The position numbers and the translations under genes were made by a program. The notes beneath the pieces are model-generated. The model was not told the origin of the DNA, made no database searches, and was given only the letters and a program-made list of their open reading frames with translations. From contig JAMPAO010000052.1 in assembly GCA_023667165.1 (NCBI GenBank), forward strand, positions 1 through 10,375: a stretch of 10,375 bases of DNA, in the 5' to 3' direction. Of the stretch, positions 1 to 6,897 are shown piece by piece. Origin of the DNA: Ruminococcus sp. (GTDB lineage: Bacteria > Bacillota > Clostridia > Oscillospirales > Ruminococcaceae). The first letter of the stretch is position 1. Each line of letters begins with the position of its first letter.

Positions 1-160
1 CGTCTTACAGGCATATTTTCCGTCTTTCTGCGTTAATTTTCCTTGCCATACGCGAGTATGCCTGCGGAAAATTGCCTTGAAATACGAAAAATCTGCCTGC
101 AATCCGAGCATTTCGGATAGTGTCAGCACGCCCTGGAGGCTCCAAGCCTGCGGCTTGAGA
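1..160. repeat. Hairpin-rich noncoding stretch, possibly a dispersed intergenic repeat
   Basis: No convincing gene is seen here. Three inverted repeats lie close together. Positions 35-42 (aattttcc) pair with 66-73 (ggaaaatt) and enclose an inner stem, catac 47-51 with gtatg 56-60. Positions 102-107 (atccga) pair with 113-118 (tcggat). Positions 143-148 (caagcc) pair with 152-157 (ggcttg). None is followed by a T-run, so none is a normal intrinsic terminator. One forward frame is open from 2 to 163 but gives a Cys-rich, low-complexity product with no start or SD. Several compact hairpins in gene-free DNA suggest a mobile or dispersed palindromic element or a structured RNA. That it recurs elsewhere in the genome is inference only. 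Confidence 0.35.
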
Positions 161-184
161 TAATTTACTGCTTTGCCGTATTTT
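155..184 (+). promoter_or_regulatory. Weak candidate sigma-A promoter for the HD-domain gene
   Basis: TTGAGA at 155-160 and TATTTT at 179-184 are separated by 18 bases. This is a plausible but imperfect sigma-A promoter about 50 bases before the ATG at 233. The -35 element overlaps the right arm of the 143-157 hairpin. Nothing else in 160-232 looks better, but in AT-rich DNA such a match can occur by chance. Confidence 0.22.
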
Positions 185-210
185 GCTTTTACGGCTGACA
201 ATTGCCGTAA
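175..210 (+). promoter_or_regulatory. Two mutually exclusive hairpins in the leader of the HD-domain gene
   Basis: The segment 189-195 (ttacggc) can pair downstream with 204-210 (gccgtaa), 7 bp with an 8-base loop. Its part 190-195 can instead pair upstream with 175-180 (gccgta), 6 bp with a 9-base loop. The two stems compete for the same bases and lie just before the SD at 217-223. This resembles a simple switch in form, but no T-run or known riboswitch core is visible, so a regulatory role is speculative. Confidence 0.25.
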
Positions 211-232
211 TATATCGAAGGAGTGGACGTTT

Positions 233-883
233 ATGATATCGGAAAGACTGAAAAAACAGATAGAATTTCTTCTGGAAGCGGATAAGATGAAAAGCCTGTA
301 CAGGCAGACATATATTATTGCAGACGAGAGCCGCGGCGCTTCCATGCGTGAGTTCGAGGGCGACGGTACTCTTCACGGGCGGAGAGAGAACGACGCGGAG
401 CATTCATTCCATCTGGCTCTTTTCGCCATGGTTTTGTCGGAATATTCCAACACGCCCGTCGACCTTGCAAAGGTCATGAAAATGGTGCTTATCCACGATA
501 TTGTGGAGATCGACGCGGGCGATACCTATTGCTACGACGAAAAGGGTTATGAAACAAAGGCGCAGAGAGAACAGCAGGCTGCGGACAGGCTTTTCGGCAT
601 TCTTCCGGAGGATCAGGGAACGGAGTACCGCCGTCTGTGGGAAGAATTTGAAGAACGCCGCACTCCCGAAGCACGTTTTGCCGCAGCGCTCGACCGTATT
701 CAGCCGATGCTACTCAATCATGCAAAGGGCGGCGTAAGCTGGAAAGAGCACGGGGTAGATTTCGACCGTGTTTACGAGCGCAACAGGCATATCGGCGAGG
801 GCTCGGAGAAGCTGTGGGAATATACGGAAAAAGTTCTCGAGGAGGCTGCGGCGGAGGGCGAGCTGACAAGAAAAGGGCAATAG
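233..883 (+). CDS. HD-domain phosphohydrolase, YfbR/HDDC2-like (probable 5'-deoxynucleotidase)
   Basis: This 216-residue cytosolic protein has the full HD-superfamily metal site: His57 in RRENDAEHS, His88-Asp89 in LIHDIVEIDAGD, and Asp154 in AALDRIQ. Glu92 and Asp97 match the catalytic Glu72 and Asp77 of E. coli YfbR, and Arg24 probably matches its Arg18. YfbR-type enzymes dephosphorylate deoxynucleoside 5'-monophosphates with a divalent metal, so nucleotide-pool housekeeping is the likely role; the substrate is inferred from the family. The ATG at 233 is chosen over an in-frame ATG at 173 because GAAGGAG at 217-223 lies 9 bases before it, and the upstream extension lacks an SD. Compared with relatives as I remember them, residues about 35-49 look like an insertion just before the RREN motif. 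The gene appears monocistronic: 256 bases and a strong promoter separate it from the next gene. Confidence 0.85.
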   Translation: MISERLKKQIEFLLEADKMKSLYRQTYIIADESRGASMREFEGDGTLHGRRENDAEHSFHLALFAMVLSEYSNTPVDLAKVMKMVLIHDIVEIDAGDTYCYDEKGYETKAQREQQAADRLFGILPEDQGTEYRRLWEEFEERRTPEARFAAALDRIQPMLLNHAKGGVSWKEHGVDFDRVYERNRHIGEGSEKLWEYTEKVLEEAAAEGELTRKGQ

Positions 884-981
884 TACGGTACGGCTTTTAT
901 TTTCCGCCGGAGGAACAAACAAAAATTTATTACAAATGGTTACAGATTTCGTACTGTTTATTGTCAAAACGGTTGGTTTTC

Positions 982-1015
982 GGGCAATTTCAACGAATAT
1001 CGCCCTTTGAGGGGC
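982..1015 (+). terminator. Weak, ambiguous hairpin after the HD-domain gene
   Basis: The 4-base arm gccc at 1002-1005 can pair with gggc at 982-985 or with gggc at 1012-1015. A T-rich but interrupted stretch follows (about 1017-1040). The stems are short and there is no clean T-run, so it may contribute to termination or be chance. The rest of 884-1038 shows nothing recognisable. Confidence 0.2.
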
Positions 1016-1038
1016 ATTCTTATTATTTCATTGTTACG

Positions 1039-1067
1039 TTGACATATTTGATTTTTTGTTGTATAAT
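1039..1067 (+). promoter_or_regulatory. Consensus sigma-A promoter of the CBS/lipoprotein operon
   Basis: TTGACA at 1039-1044 and TATAAT at 1062-1067 are both exact consensus and separated by exactly 17 bases. The surrounding DNA is AT-rich. Transcription should begin near 1073-1076, giving a leader of about 65 bases before the ATG at 1140. A small hairpin (atcat 1077-1081 with atgat 1086-1090) would sit at the very 5' end of the transcript and might protect it or mark an operator; that part is inference. No comparably good promoter was found further downstream, so this one probably serves the CBS protein and the lipoprotein array. Confidence 0.85.
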
Positions 1068-1139
1068 TTACTGTGTATCATCTTTATGATGGGGTGTATA
1101 CATATTATTTGACAAAAATTTCCTGAAAGGAAGTCGATT

Positions 1140-2525
1140 ATGGATTCTGACGGGAGTCATATTTTCAGCATAATTTTTGCCGTTTTGGCGCTTGTTTTTA
1201 TAAGGGCGTTCTATGCCTGCTGCGAGGCCGCTTTTGACGATCTGGGCGACGCCAGGGTCAAGAGCTTTGAAAACGAAACGGGCGGATGCGGGATCGTATT
1301 CAGGCTCAAAAGCCGTGACAGCGCCTTGACTGCCGCTTTTTCGGCTCACCGTATAATAAATGCGGCGCTGATCATGTTCCTGCTGGAGAAGCCGGTTTAT
1401 CTGCGGATAAACGGCGCTGCGGCAGACATGGGGATCCCGCTGCACGGAACGTATCCGTATATCCTCGGCGCTGCCGCCGCCGCGCTGATTGCCGCGCTGA
1501 TCTCCGAGATATTCGGGCGCAGCTTTCCTTTGCGTCTGCTGCGCTGCGGAGATACGGAAAAATTTGCCGTGGACTTTGCGTGGACTGCGGGACTGCTTTA
1601 CATTGTCATGAGGCCGTTTACCGCCGTGACCGAGTTTGTATCGTCCTGTCTTGCCGCCGCGTTCGGCGCGGAGGGAGCGGATCTTGCCGACAAGGTCACG
1701 GAGGAAGAGATCCTTATGATGGTGGACGCGGGAAACGAAACGGGTTCCATAGAATCCTCCGAGCGGGATATGATAAACAACGTCTTTGAATTTCATGAGC
1801 TTACCGTCAGCGACGTTATGACCCACAGGACGGATATATCTGCCGTCAGTATCGACGCTGAAATATCCGAGGCGGTATATACAGCCATAAACAGCGGATT
1901 TTCGAGAATACCCGTTTTCAGCGGCAGTATAGATCACATAGAGGGCATTATCTATGTAAAAGACCTCCTTTGCCTGATAGGCACTCATACATCCGAGGGA
2001 ATGAGCGTTAAAAGCTTTATGCGGGACGTGGAATACGTTCCCGAAAGCTGTATGTGCGACGAGCTGCTCAAAAAGCTGACCGCCCGCAGGATACAGCTTG
2101 CGGTGGCTGTGGACGAGTACGGAGGCACGGCGGGTCTTGTTACAATGGAGGATCTGCTGGAGGCGATAGTCGGAAATATTATGGACGAATACGACAACGA
2201 AACAGAGGAGATCGCTAAAATTTCCGACGATACTTATATCATAAGCGGCACAGCCGATCCGTCGGAGGTGGAGGAAGCTCTTGGGATATCCTTTACCGGA
2301 GAAGGAGAGGAAACGCGCTACGATACCATGAGCGGCTTTATGACCGATATGCTGGGGAGAATACCCGTCGACGGCGAAATGCCGGAGGTAAGCTGCCCCT
2401 GCGCGGATTTTACCGTGCTTGTGGCGGAGGATATGAGAATTGTCAGAATAAAAGCTGTAATAAAAAAAGAAAACAAAGAAAAGGAGTTAAAAAAAGATGA
2501 GGAAAACAAAATTCAGGAGCATTAA
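1140..2525 (+). CDS. DUF21/CNNM-like membrane protein with CBS pair and CorC/HlyC domain
   Basis: This 461-residue protein has the layout of the CorC/HlyC ('hemolysin family') group: a membrane region over residues about 8-175 with hydrophobic stretches near 8-28, 62-82, 105-124 and 145-175; a CBS pair over about 222-350; and a CorC/HlyC C-terminal domain over about 355-440. Diagnostic motifs are TEEEILMMVDAG (187-198), FSRIPVF (254-260) and VDEYGGTAGLVTMEDLLEAI (324-343). Relatives are linked to Mg2+ or other cation transport, with the CBS pair binding nucleotide. The membrane part is divergent: ACCEA at 26-30 stands where relatives usually have a Ser-containing SxSE-type motif, and SEIFGR at 122-127 where GExxPK is usual; Glu29, Asn74 and Glu123 remain. 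The SD is GAAAGGAAG at 1125-1133. The Lys/Glu-rich tail (441-461) overlaps the next gene by 29 bases, suggesting translational coupling. Confidence 0.85.
   Translation: MDSDGSHIFSIIFAVLALVFIRAFYACCEAAFDDLGDARVKSFENETGGCGIVFRLKSRDSALTAAFSAHRIINAALIMFLLEKPVYLRINGAAADMGIPLHGTYPYILGAAAAALIAALISEIFGRSFPLRLLRCGDTEKFAVDFAWTAGLLYIVMRPFTAVTEFVSSCLAAAFGAEGADLADKVTEEEILMMVDAGNETGSIESSERDMINNVFEFHELTVSDVMTHRTDISAVSIDAEISEAVYTAINSGFSRIPVFSGSIDHIEGIIYVKDLLCLIGTHTSEGMSVKSFMRDVEYVPESCMCDELLKKLTARRIQLAVAVDEYGGTAGLVTMEDLLEAIVGNIMDEYDNETEEIAKISDDTYIISGTADPSEVEEALGISFTGEGEETRYDTMSGFMTDMLGRIPVDGEMPEVSCPCADFTVLVAEDMRIVRIKAVIKKENKEKELKKDEENKIQEH
2481..2499 (+). promoter_or_regulatory. SD and start of lipoprotein 1 inside the upstream gene
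   Basis: AAGGAG at 2481-2486 lies 10 bases before the ATG at 2497, all within the last codons of the CBS-domain gene, which stops at 2523-2525. The embedded SD and A-rich spacer help explain the Lys/Glu-rich tail of the upstream protein. Ribosomes finishing the upstream gene would release inside the start region of the lipoprotein gene, a usual arrangement for coupled translation. Confidence 0.7.
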
Positions 2526-4185
2526 AGCCGTTCTGGCGCTTACGCTCTCACTTTCCCTTGCCGCCGCCGCGTCCGGCTGCAAGAAAACAAGCGAGGGAGA
2601 GGGAGATATTCCCTCCCTTGACGATGTTACCGTAAGCACTGCGGCGACGGACGACATGGAAGTGACCACGGCTCCGCCGACTGAAACGACCACGGAATCC
2701 ACAACAACTACCCCCGATACCGGATCGGAAACGGAGGAAACTACCTCCGTACCCGAAACATCCTCCGAAGAGCAGAGCGAAACGGAGGACACAACTCAAG
2801 TCACGGAGGAGCAGACATGGAGCGAAACTGCAATGTCCGCTACCATGTACGTTACCGAGAACTGTTATTCCCGCGAGAGAGCCATTGTCGGTTCTACGCC
2901 GATCTCACAGCATTACAGAGGCGATTCCGTAGAGGTTATCGCCATTACCGATACGGAATATTACAAGCTGGCTGAGGGCGGTTTTATACATTCGGATTAT
3001 CTTTCCGATACAATGCCCCAGACTACAGCCGCGCCGGCGCAGACCACCTCAGCCGCGGGGGCGGACGGCACGGAAACTCAGGCTCCGGTCGGAGATGAAG
3101 GAGCATGGGGCAGCGGAGGCGTGATCGCCGACGCTTCTTACAATATAAAATCATCCTCAAGATACGCTTACAAGCAGCTCAGCTCAAACGAGCAGACCCT
3201 GTACAACAGGATCGTAACGGCTGTGCAGAAGCTGGACAACGCCGTTGAGATACCCGACGGAATGACCTCCGACGATGTGGTAAAGGTTTATTCGGTGGTA
3301 TATAACAGCGAGCCTCAGCTTTTCTGGATGGGAAGCTCCGTAAAGCCCGGAATGACCTTTGCGACGCTTTCCTACAAAACCACGGACAAGGCGGAGATAC
3401 AGTCCATGCAGAAGGAGATAAACTCCGCCGCTTCCAAAATAATCTCCAAGGCGAATAATTACAGCGGAACGGTTTCCAAGCTGAAGGTAATATACGATAC
3501 CATAGTTCTGGGCAGCGATTTCAGCAAATCCACCGACGGATATAACAGCTCCATTTACAACGGCATTACCGGAAAGGGCGAGCTTCAGTGCGCGGGATAC
3601 GCAAAATCCATGCAGTATCTGTGCGATCTTGCGGGCATCGACTGCATGGTCGTCACCGGAACGGATAAAAACGGAAATTCCCATGCGTGGAACATCGTTT
3701 ACTGCGAAAACGGCTATTACAATATCGACGCTACATGGGGCGATCCCATCAACAGCTTCGATTCAAGCTATATCCAGTACGAATTTTTCCTTGTACCCGA
3801 CGCGTGGATACACAACATCACCCACTTTAACGTAAACACTATAACAAGAGGAAACGGAAACGCGGTTTATCTGTACAATCCTCCCGCCTGCACCAAGGAG
3901 GCGTGCAACTATTTTGCCGCCTACAGCAAGCTCTACGACAGCAAGGACAGCGCCGAAACCGCTCTCTATGCCGCTTTCGACGACGCCGTTTCGAACGGCA
4001 GGAACGTTGCCGAGGTCAGAGTTACCACCAAGGAGATCTACGACAGTATGATGACCGACGATTCGTTCAGAGCGTATCAGAAATATGTAAAGGGCAAGTA
4101 CTCCAATGTGCAGAGGCTTCAAAGACAAAGCTCCTTCACAGGCGGCGTTTACGTGGTCCATTATGATGTGGAGTACGTTCAGTAA
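2497..4185 (+). CDS. Lipoprotein 1: SH3b-like domain plus transglutaminase-like domain
   Basis: This 562-residue exported lipoprotein has a Lys/Arg-rich start, a hydrophobic core and a lipobox ASGC with acylated Cys28. Residues about 40-112 are a Thr/Ser/Glu-rich linker. Residues about 116-170 resemble a bacterial SH3 (SH3b) domain, with MYVTENCYSRERAIVGSTPI and YKLAEGGFIHSDYL, which often binds cell wall. A second linker runs to about 220. The shared module (223-562) begins with a helical part containing EPQLFW (272-277). The transglutaminase-like core follows with Cys365 (LQCAGYAKSMQYLC), His396 (SHAWNIV) and Asp411 (YYNIDATWGDP), an intact thiol triad. The C-terminal part starts near NYF (471-473). 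The reaction could be cross-linking, amidase or peptidase; the fold does not decide. It is the only array member with SH3b. It overlaps the upstream gene by 29 bases and lies 24 bases before the next. Confidence 0.85.
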   Translation: MRKTKFRSIKAVLALTLSLSLAAAASGCKKTSEGEGDIPSLDDVTVSTAATDDMEVTTAPPTETTTESTTTTPDTGSETEETTSVPETSSEEQSETEDTTQVTEEQTWSETAMSATMYVTENCYSRERAIVGSTPISQHYRGDSVEVIAITDTEYYKLAEGGFIHSDYLSDTMPQTTAAPAQTTSAAGADGTETQAPVGDEGAWGSGGVIADASYNIKSSSRYAYKQLSSNEQTLYNRIVTAVQKLDNAVEIPDGMTSDDVVKVYSVVYNSEPQLFWMGSSVKPGMTFATLSYKTTDKAEIQSMQKEINSAASKIISKANNYSGTVSKLKVIYDTIVLGSDFSKSTDGYNSSIYNGITGKGELQCAGYAKSMQYLCDLAGIDCMVVTGTDKNGNSHAWNIVYCENGYYNIDATWGDPINSFDSSYIQYEFFLVPDAWIHNITHFNVNTITRGNGNAVYLYNPPACTKEACNYFAAYSKLYDSKDSAETALYAAFDDAVSNGRNVAEVRVTTKEIYDSMMTDDSFRAYQKYVKGKYSNVQRLQRQSSFTGGVYVVHYDVEYVQ

Positions 4186-4209
4186 AAGAAGATACGAACA
4201 AAGGAAAGG

Positions 4210-5580
4210 ATGTTTTTTAAGATGATGAAGAAAAACAGGATCATCGCTCTTATGGCGGCGGTACTTACCGCCGGAGCCGCTTTTTCCGGCTGCGGCAATA
4301 AAGATGAGAGCGGCGAGGAAAACGTTGAAACGTCCATAAACGTTGTAAGCGACGGTACTCAAGCCGACGCTTCCGATACGGAGGGAGGATCGGGAAACGA
4401 TCCCGATTTCAGCGATCCCGCAAACGCTCTCGGCGTTGATATGAGTCCCGATGACGGCGGACATGAGGAGGAAGACCCTGCCGTTACCACTCTTCCCGGC
4501 AATCACGACGATATCGTCAATATGATCTCCCAGGGCGAGATAACGCAGGCAAAGGGACCCGTTCTCAAAGAGTATAATGTCGATCACACCACGCGCTACG
4601 GCTATAATCAGCTCAGCGACGCGGAAAAGAAGCTTTACACCGATATCCTTGAGGGAGCGAAATCGCTGAAAACAAGAGTTATAGTTGACGACAGCGTTAC
4701 CGACGAGATGTGGGTTAAGGTATACGGCTGCGTTTCATTGCAGGAGCCGCAGTTGTTCTGGTTTTCCTCTCAGAAGATATTCAAGGGAAAGCTCAGATAC
4801 TGGGAGGTGGATACCGAGCTTATCGCCTCAATGCAGAGCGAGATCGACGCGTCGGTAGGAAAGATACTTGCCCAGGCAGAGGGAAAAAGCGACTACGAAA
4901 AGCTGAAGATATTCCATGACAGCATAGTGCTGAGCAACGATTTCGTAAAGGAGCTGGGCTTCAATCACACCATTTACGGCGCGTTCTGCGGAGGCAAGAT
5001 ACAGTGCGAGGGTTATGCCAAGGCTATGCAGTATCTGTGCGATCTTTCGGGGATCGAGTCGATGACCGTTGCGGGAACCAACGAATCGGGCGATTCCCAT
5101 GCATGGAACGTTGTCAAGGTCGACGGGAACTGGTATAACCTCGACTGCACATGGGACGATCCCATACTCACCGAGGTCGACAAGACCAATATAAGATACA
5201 GGTATTTCCTTGTTCCCGACGAGTGGATACATAACAAATCCCACTTTAATGTAAATCAAAAGACCACGGGTACGCAGGTAACATACTTTACTCCTCCCGC
5301 CTGCACTTCCGACGCCATGAACTATTTCAACGTTACCAAGCAGCTTTATTCCGACAAGGCTTCGGCTGACGCCGCTCTTAAGGATAAGATGAAGTCAGCC
5401 GCCGCTTCCAAGCTCAGAGCTGCGGAAATAAGAGTGTCGAGCAAGGACGTTTACGACGCGGTAACAGCCGATCTTAAAGGCTACGCGTCATGGATAAAGG
5501 AACAGGACTCCTCCGTATCGTCGGTAGTTTCCAACTGCGACCCCAACACTCTGGTCATAGAGCTTGACCTGGTGTACTGA
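4210..5580 (+). CDS. Lipoprotein 2: transglutaminase-like domain
   Basis: This 456-residue exported lipoprotein has lipobox FSGC with Cys28, and an acidic Gly/Asp/Glu-rich linker of about 100 residues without an SH3b domain. The conserved module (about 130-456) contains YGYNQLSDAEKKLY, EPQLFW (179-184), and the triad Cys266 (IQCEGYAKAMQYLC), His297 (SHAWNVV) and Asp312 (NLDCTWDDP). A C-terminal part starts at NYF (371-373). It is the closest relative of lipoprotein 1 in this window: the stretch from the catalytic Cys to the second Cys, the WIHN.(S/T)HFNVN segment and PPACT are shared. The start is uncertain. ATG 4210 has AAAGGA at 4200-4205 only 4 bases away; ATG 4222 has AAAGGA at 4205-4210 at 11 bases and gives a tidier signal peptide (MMKKNRII). 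It probably acts on the outer membrane face or the wall; the substrate is unknown. Confidence 0.85.
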   Translation: MFFKMMKKNRIIALMAAVLTAGAAFSGCGNKDESGEENVETSINVVSDGTQADASDTEGGSGNDPDFSDPANALGVDMSPDDGGHEEEDPAVTTLPGNHDDIVNMISQGEITQAKGPVLKEYNVDHTTRYGYNQLSDAEKKLYTDILEGAKSLKTRVIVDDSVTDEMWVKVYGCVSLQEPQLFWFSSQKIFKGKLRYWEVDTELIASMQSEIDASVGKILAQAEGKSDYEKLKIFHDSIVLSNDFVKELGFNHTIYGAFCGGKIQCEGYAKAMQYLCDLSGIESMTVAGTNESGDSHAWNVVKVDGNWYNLDCTWDDPILTEVDKTNIRYRYFLVPDEWIHNKSHFNVNQKTTGTQVTYFTPPACTSDAMNYFNVTKQLYSDKASADAALKDKMKSAAASKLRAAEIRVSSKDVYDAVTADLKGYASWIKEQDSSVSSVVSNCDPNTLVIELDLVY

Positions 5581-5587
5581 TAAGGAC

Positions 5588-5610
5588 TGCCGCCCCAACG
5601 ACGGGCGGCA
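5588..5610 (+). terminator. GC-rich hairpin between lipoproteins 2 and 3, probable attenuator
   Basis: The arms tgccgccc (5588-5595) and gggcggca (5603-5610) form a perfect 8-bp GC-rich stem with a 7-base loop, 7 bases after the stop of lipoprotein 2. It is followed by TTTCCT rather than a clean T-run, so termination should be partial. It could lower expression of lipoproteins 3-5 relative to 1-2, or stabilise the 3' end of a processed upstream mRNA. The effect is inferred; the stem is directly visible. Confidence 0.55.
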
Positions 5611-5633
5611 TTTCCTAAATCATATGCTTTTGC

Positions 5634-5647
5634 GGCGGTGATTTATG
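5634..5647 (+). promoter_or_regulatory. Extended SD fixing the start of lipoprotein 3
   Basis: GGCGGTGAT at 5634-5642 matches the full anti-SD complement GGAGGTGAT with one mismatch and places the core about 6 bases before the ATG at 5645. The in-frame TGA at 5639-5641 excludes any longer protein. That TGA also closes a five-codon reading frame (5624-5641, MLLRR) which has no SD and is probably chance. Confidence 0.6.
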
Positions 5648-6811
5648 AAGAAAAATATCAAGCGGCTGTTTGCCGTTTTTATATGTATCGCTTCGCTGCC
5701 TGTAATGCTGTTTGCGGGCTGCACCGAGATAAAGGAGGATATACCGGAGTCTGCGGGTACGGAGGAGGTAACGTCCGTTTCCGATTTTGACGACAGCCGG
5801 TATATTTACAGCCTGCTTACCGAACGGGAACGGGAGTATTACGATATCCTTAAGACGGCGGCGATGAATTTTGAACCGCGTGCGCAGTTTCCCGAAAAGC
5901 TCGACCCCGAGCTGCTCAGAAAGCTGTTTATTGCGGTCTATTACGAGGAAGAGGAAATATTCTGGCTTACCAGTATGTTTTTCCGCCCCTCCGCAGAATC
6001 TGACGTTCTTACGCTGACCTACCGTTTTGACCGGGAGGATATCCCCAAAATGCAGGAGGAGATAGACGGAACGGCGGAGAAGATATTTTCGGGTTTTACG
6101 GACGATACCACCGATTATGAAAAGCTCCTTGCCTTTCACGATCATCTTGTCCTCAACTGCGATTTTACCAAGGCGTCCGAATACGGAAATACGGTTTACG
6201 GCGGACTTTGCGAGGGCAAGGCGCAGTGCGAGGGATATGCCTTTTCCTTTGATTATCTGTGCTTTCTTGCGGGGATAGACTGCTTTACGGTTACAGGCAC
6301 CAATTCGCGGGGAGAGATCCACGCGTGGAATATAGTCAAGCTGGAGGATATGTGGTATCATGTTGACTGCACATGGGACGATCCGATCCTTGAGCCTGCC
6401 GACAGCGGCTTTATAAGGCATTACTACTTCCTTGTAAACGACGCGGATATATGCGGGATCACCCATATACCCGACTATACGTATTTCGCGCTTCCGGTAT
6501 GCACCGCTTCGGCGTGCTATTACAAGCGGGAAGGACTGTTCGCCGAAAACGCCGACATCGGTATCTCGATGCTGGAAAAGGCGGGCAGGGACGCGCTTGC
6601 CTCGGGCGGAAGAAACGCGGCGGTGCGCTTTTCCGACCGCAGGTCTTACGAAAGAGCCGTGAACAGGCTTTTCGAGGGCAAGGAGATCGTTCAGACCCTT
6701 TCAAATATAAATTCCGCGTCGGACAAAAAAATTCTTGAAAAAAAATACGTCAGATATCTCAACGACGACGAGCTTATTATTCATATTACCATGATTTATG
6801 AAAACGAATGA
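5645..6811 (+). CDS. Lipoprotein 3: transglutaminase-like domain, shortest tether
   Basis: This 388-residue exported lipoprotein has a basic start (MKKNIKR), a hydrophobic core and lipobox FAGC with Cys26. Only about 26 residues separate the lipid anchor from the conserved module (about 53-388), so the enzyme would sit directly at the membrane, unlike its neighbours. The module has YSLLTEREREYYDIL, EEEIFW (102-107), and the triad Cys195 (AQCEGYAFSFDYLC), His226 (IHAWNIV) and Asp241 (HVDCTWDDP). It groups with lipoproteins 1 and 2 by HAW, FW and P(A/V)CT motifs. The usual NYF at the start of the C-terminal part is replaced by CYY (291-293), followed by a basic, less conserved end. Frame and start are well supported. 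The preceding 64-base gap holds the hairpin at 5588-5610. The reaction and substrate are unknown. Confidence 0.85.
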   Translation: MKKNIKRLFAVFICIASLPVMLFAGCTEIKEDIPESAGTEEVTSVSDFDDSRYIYSLLTEREREYYDILKTAAMNFEPRAQFPEKLDPELLRKLFIAVYYEEEEIFWLTSMFFRPSAESDVLTLTYRFDREDIPKMQEEIDGTAEKIFSGFTDDTTDYEKLLAFHDHLVLNCDFTKASEYGNTVYGGLCEGKAQCEGYAFSFDYLCFLAGIDCFTVTGTNSRGEIHAWNIVKLEDMWYHVDCTWDDPILEPADSGFIRHYYFLVNDADICGITHIPDYTYFALPVCTASACYYKREGLFAENADIGISMLEKAGRDALASGGRNAAVRFSDRRSYERAVNRLFEGKEIVQTLSNINSASDKKILEKKYVRYLNDDELIIHITMIYENE

Positions 6812-6897
6812 CGCAGGATCGGGCGCGTGAATGCTCCGCTCCGCTCTGCGCGGATACGGTCAAGTATCAATACTAATTCAGGAATGGGTTTTATGCT
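6812..6897 (+). promoter_or_regulatory. Gap before lipoprotein 4 with small hairpin and poor SD
   Basis: The gap contains a 5-bp stem (tccgc 6840-6844 with gcgga 6850-6854) without a T-run, and a short palindrome-like agtatcaatact at 6863-6874. The only SD-like sequence is AGGA at 6880-6883, 14 bases before the ATG at 6898, which is long. A tiny frame, ATG GGT TTT ATG CTA TGA (6884-6901), overlaps the start codon as ATGA and would sit at a better place for a ribosome. Whether it feeds ribosomes to the lipoprotein start is speculative. No promoter was recognised. Confidence 0.3.

Noticed and set aside
2..163. Open forward frame at the left edge as the end of an upstream gene
   Set aside because: The product is Cys-rich and unlike any family I recognise, and the DNA is dominated by inverted repeats. 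It remains possible but is not supported.
1109..1114. Second TTGACA as another promoter for the CBS-domain gene
   Set aside because: No -10 element lies 16-18 bases downstream; that distance falls on the SD and start codon.
3763..4587. Long open minus-strand frame (274 codons) across the boundary of lipoproteins 1 and 2
   Set aside because: It lies wholly antisense to two well-supported genes, has no SD, and its sequence mirrors the codon bias of the plus-strand genes. The antisense frames at 1068-1988 and 5615-6466 were rejected for the same reason.
5624..5641. Five-codon leader peptide MLLRR before lipoprotein 3
   Set aside because: It has no SD of its own and lacks runs of regulatory codons; its stop falls inside the extended SD of the next gene, so chance is the simpler view.
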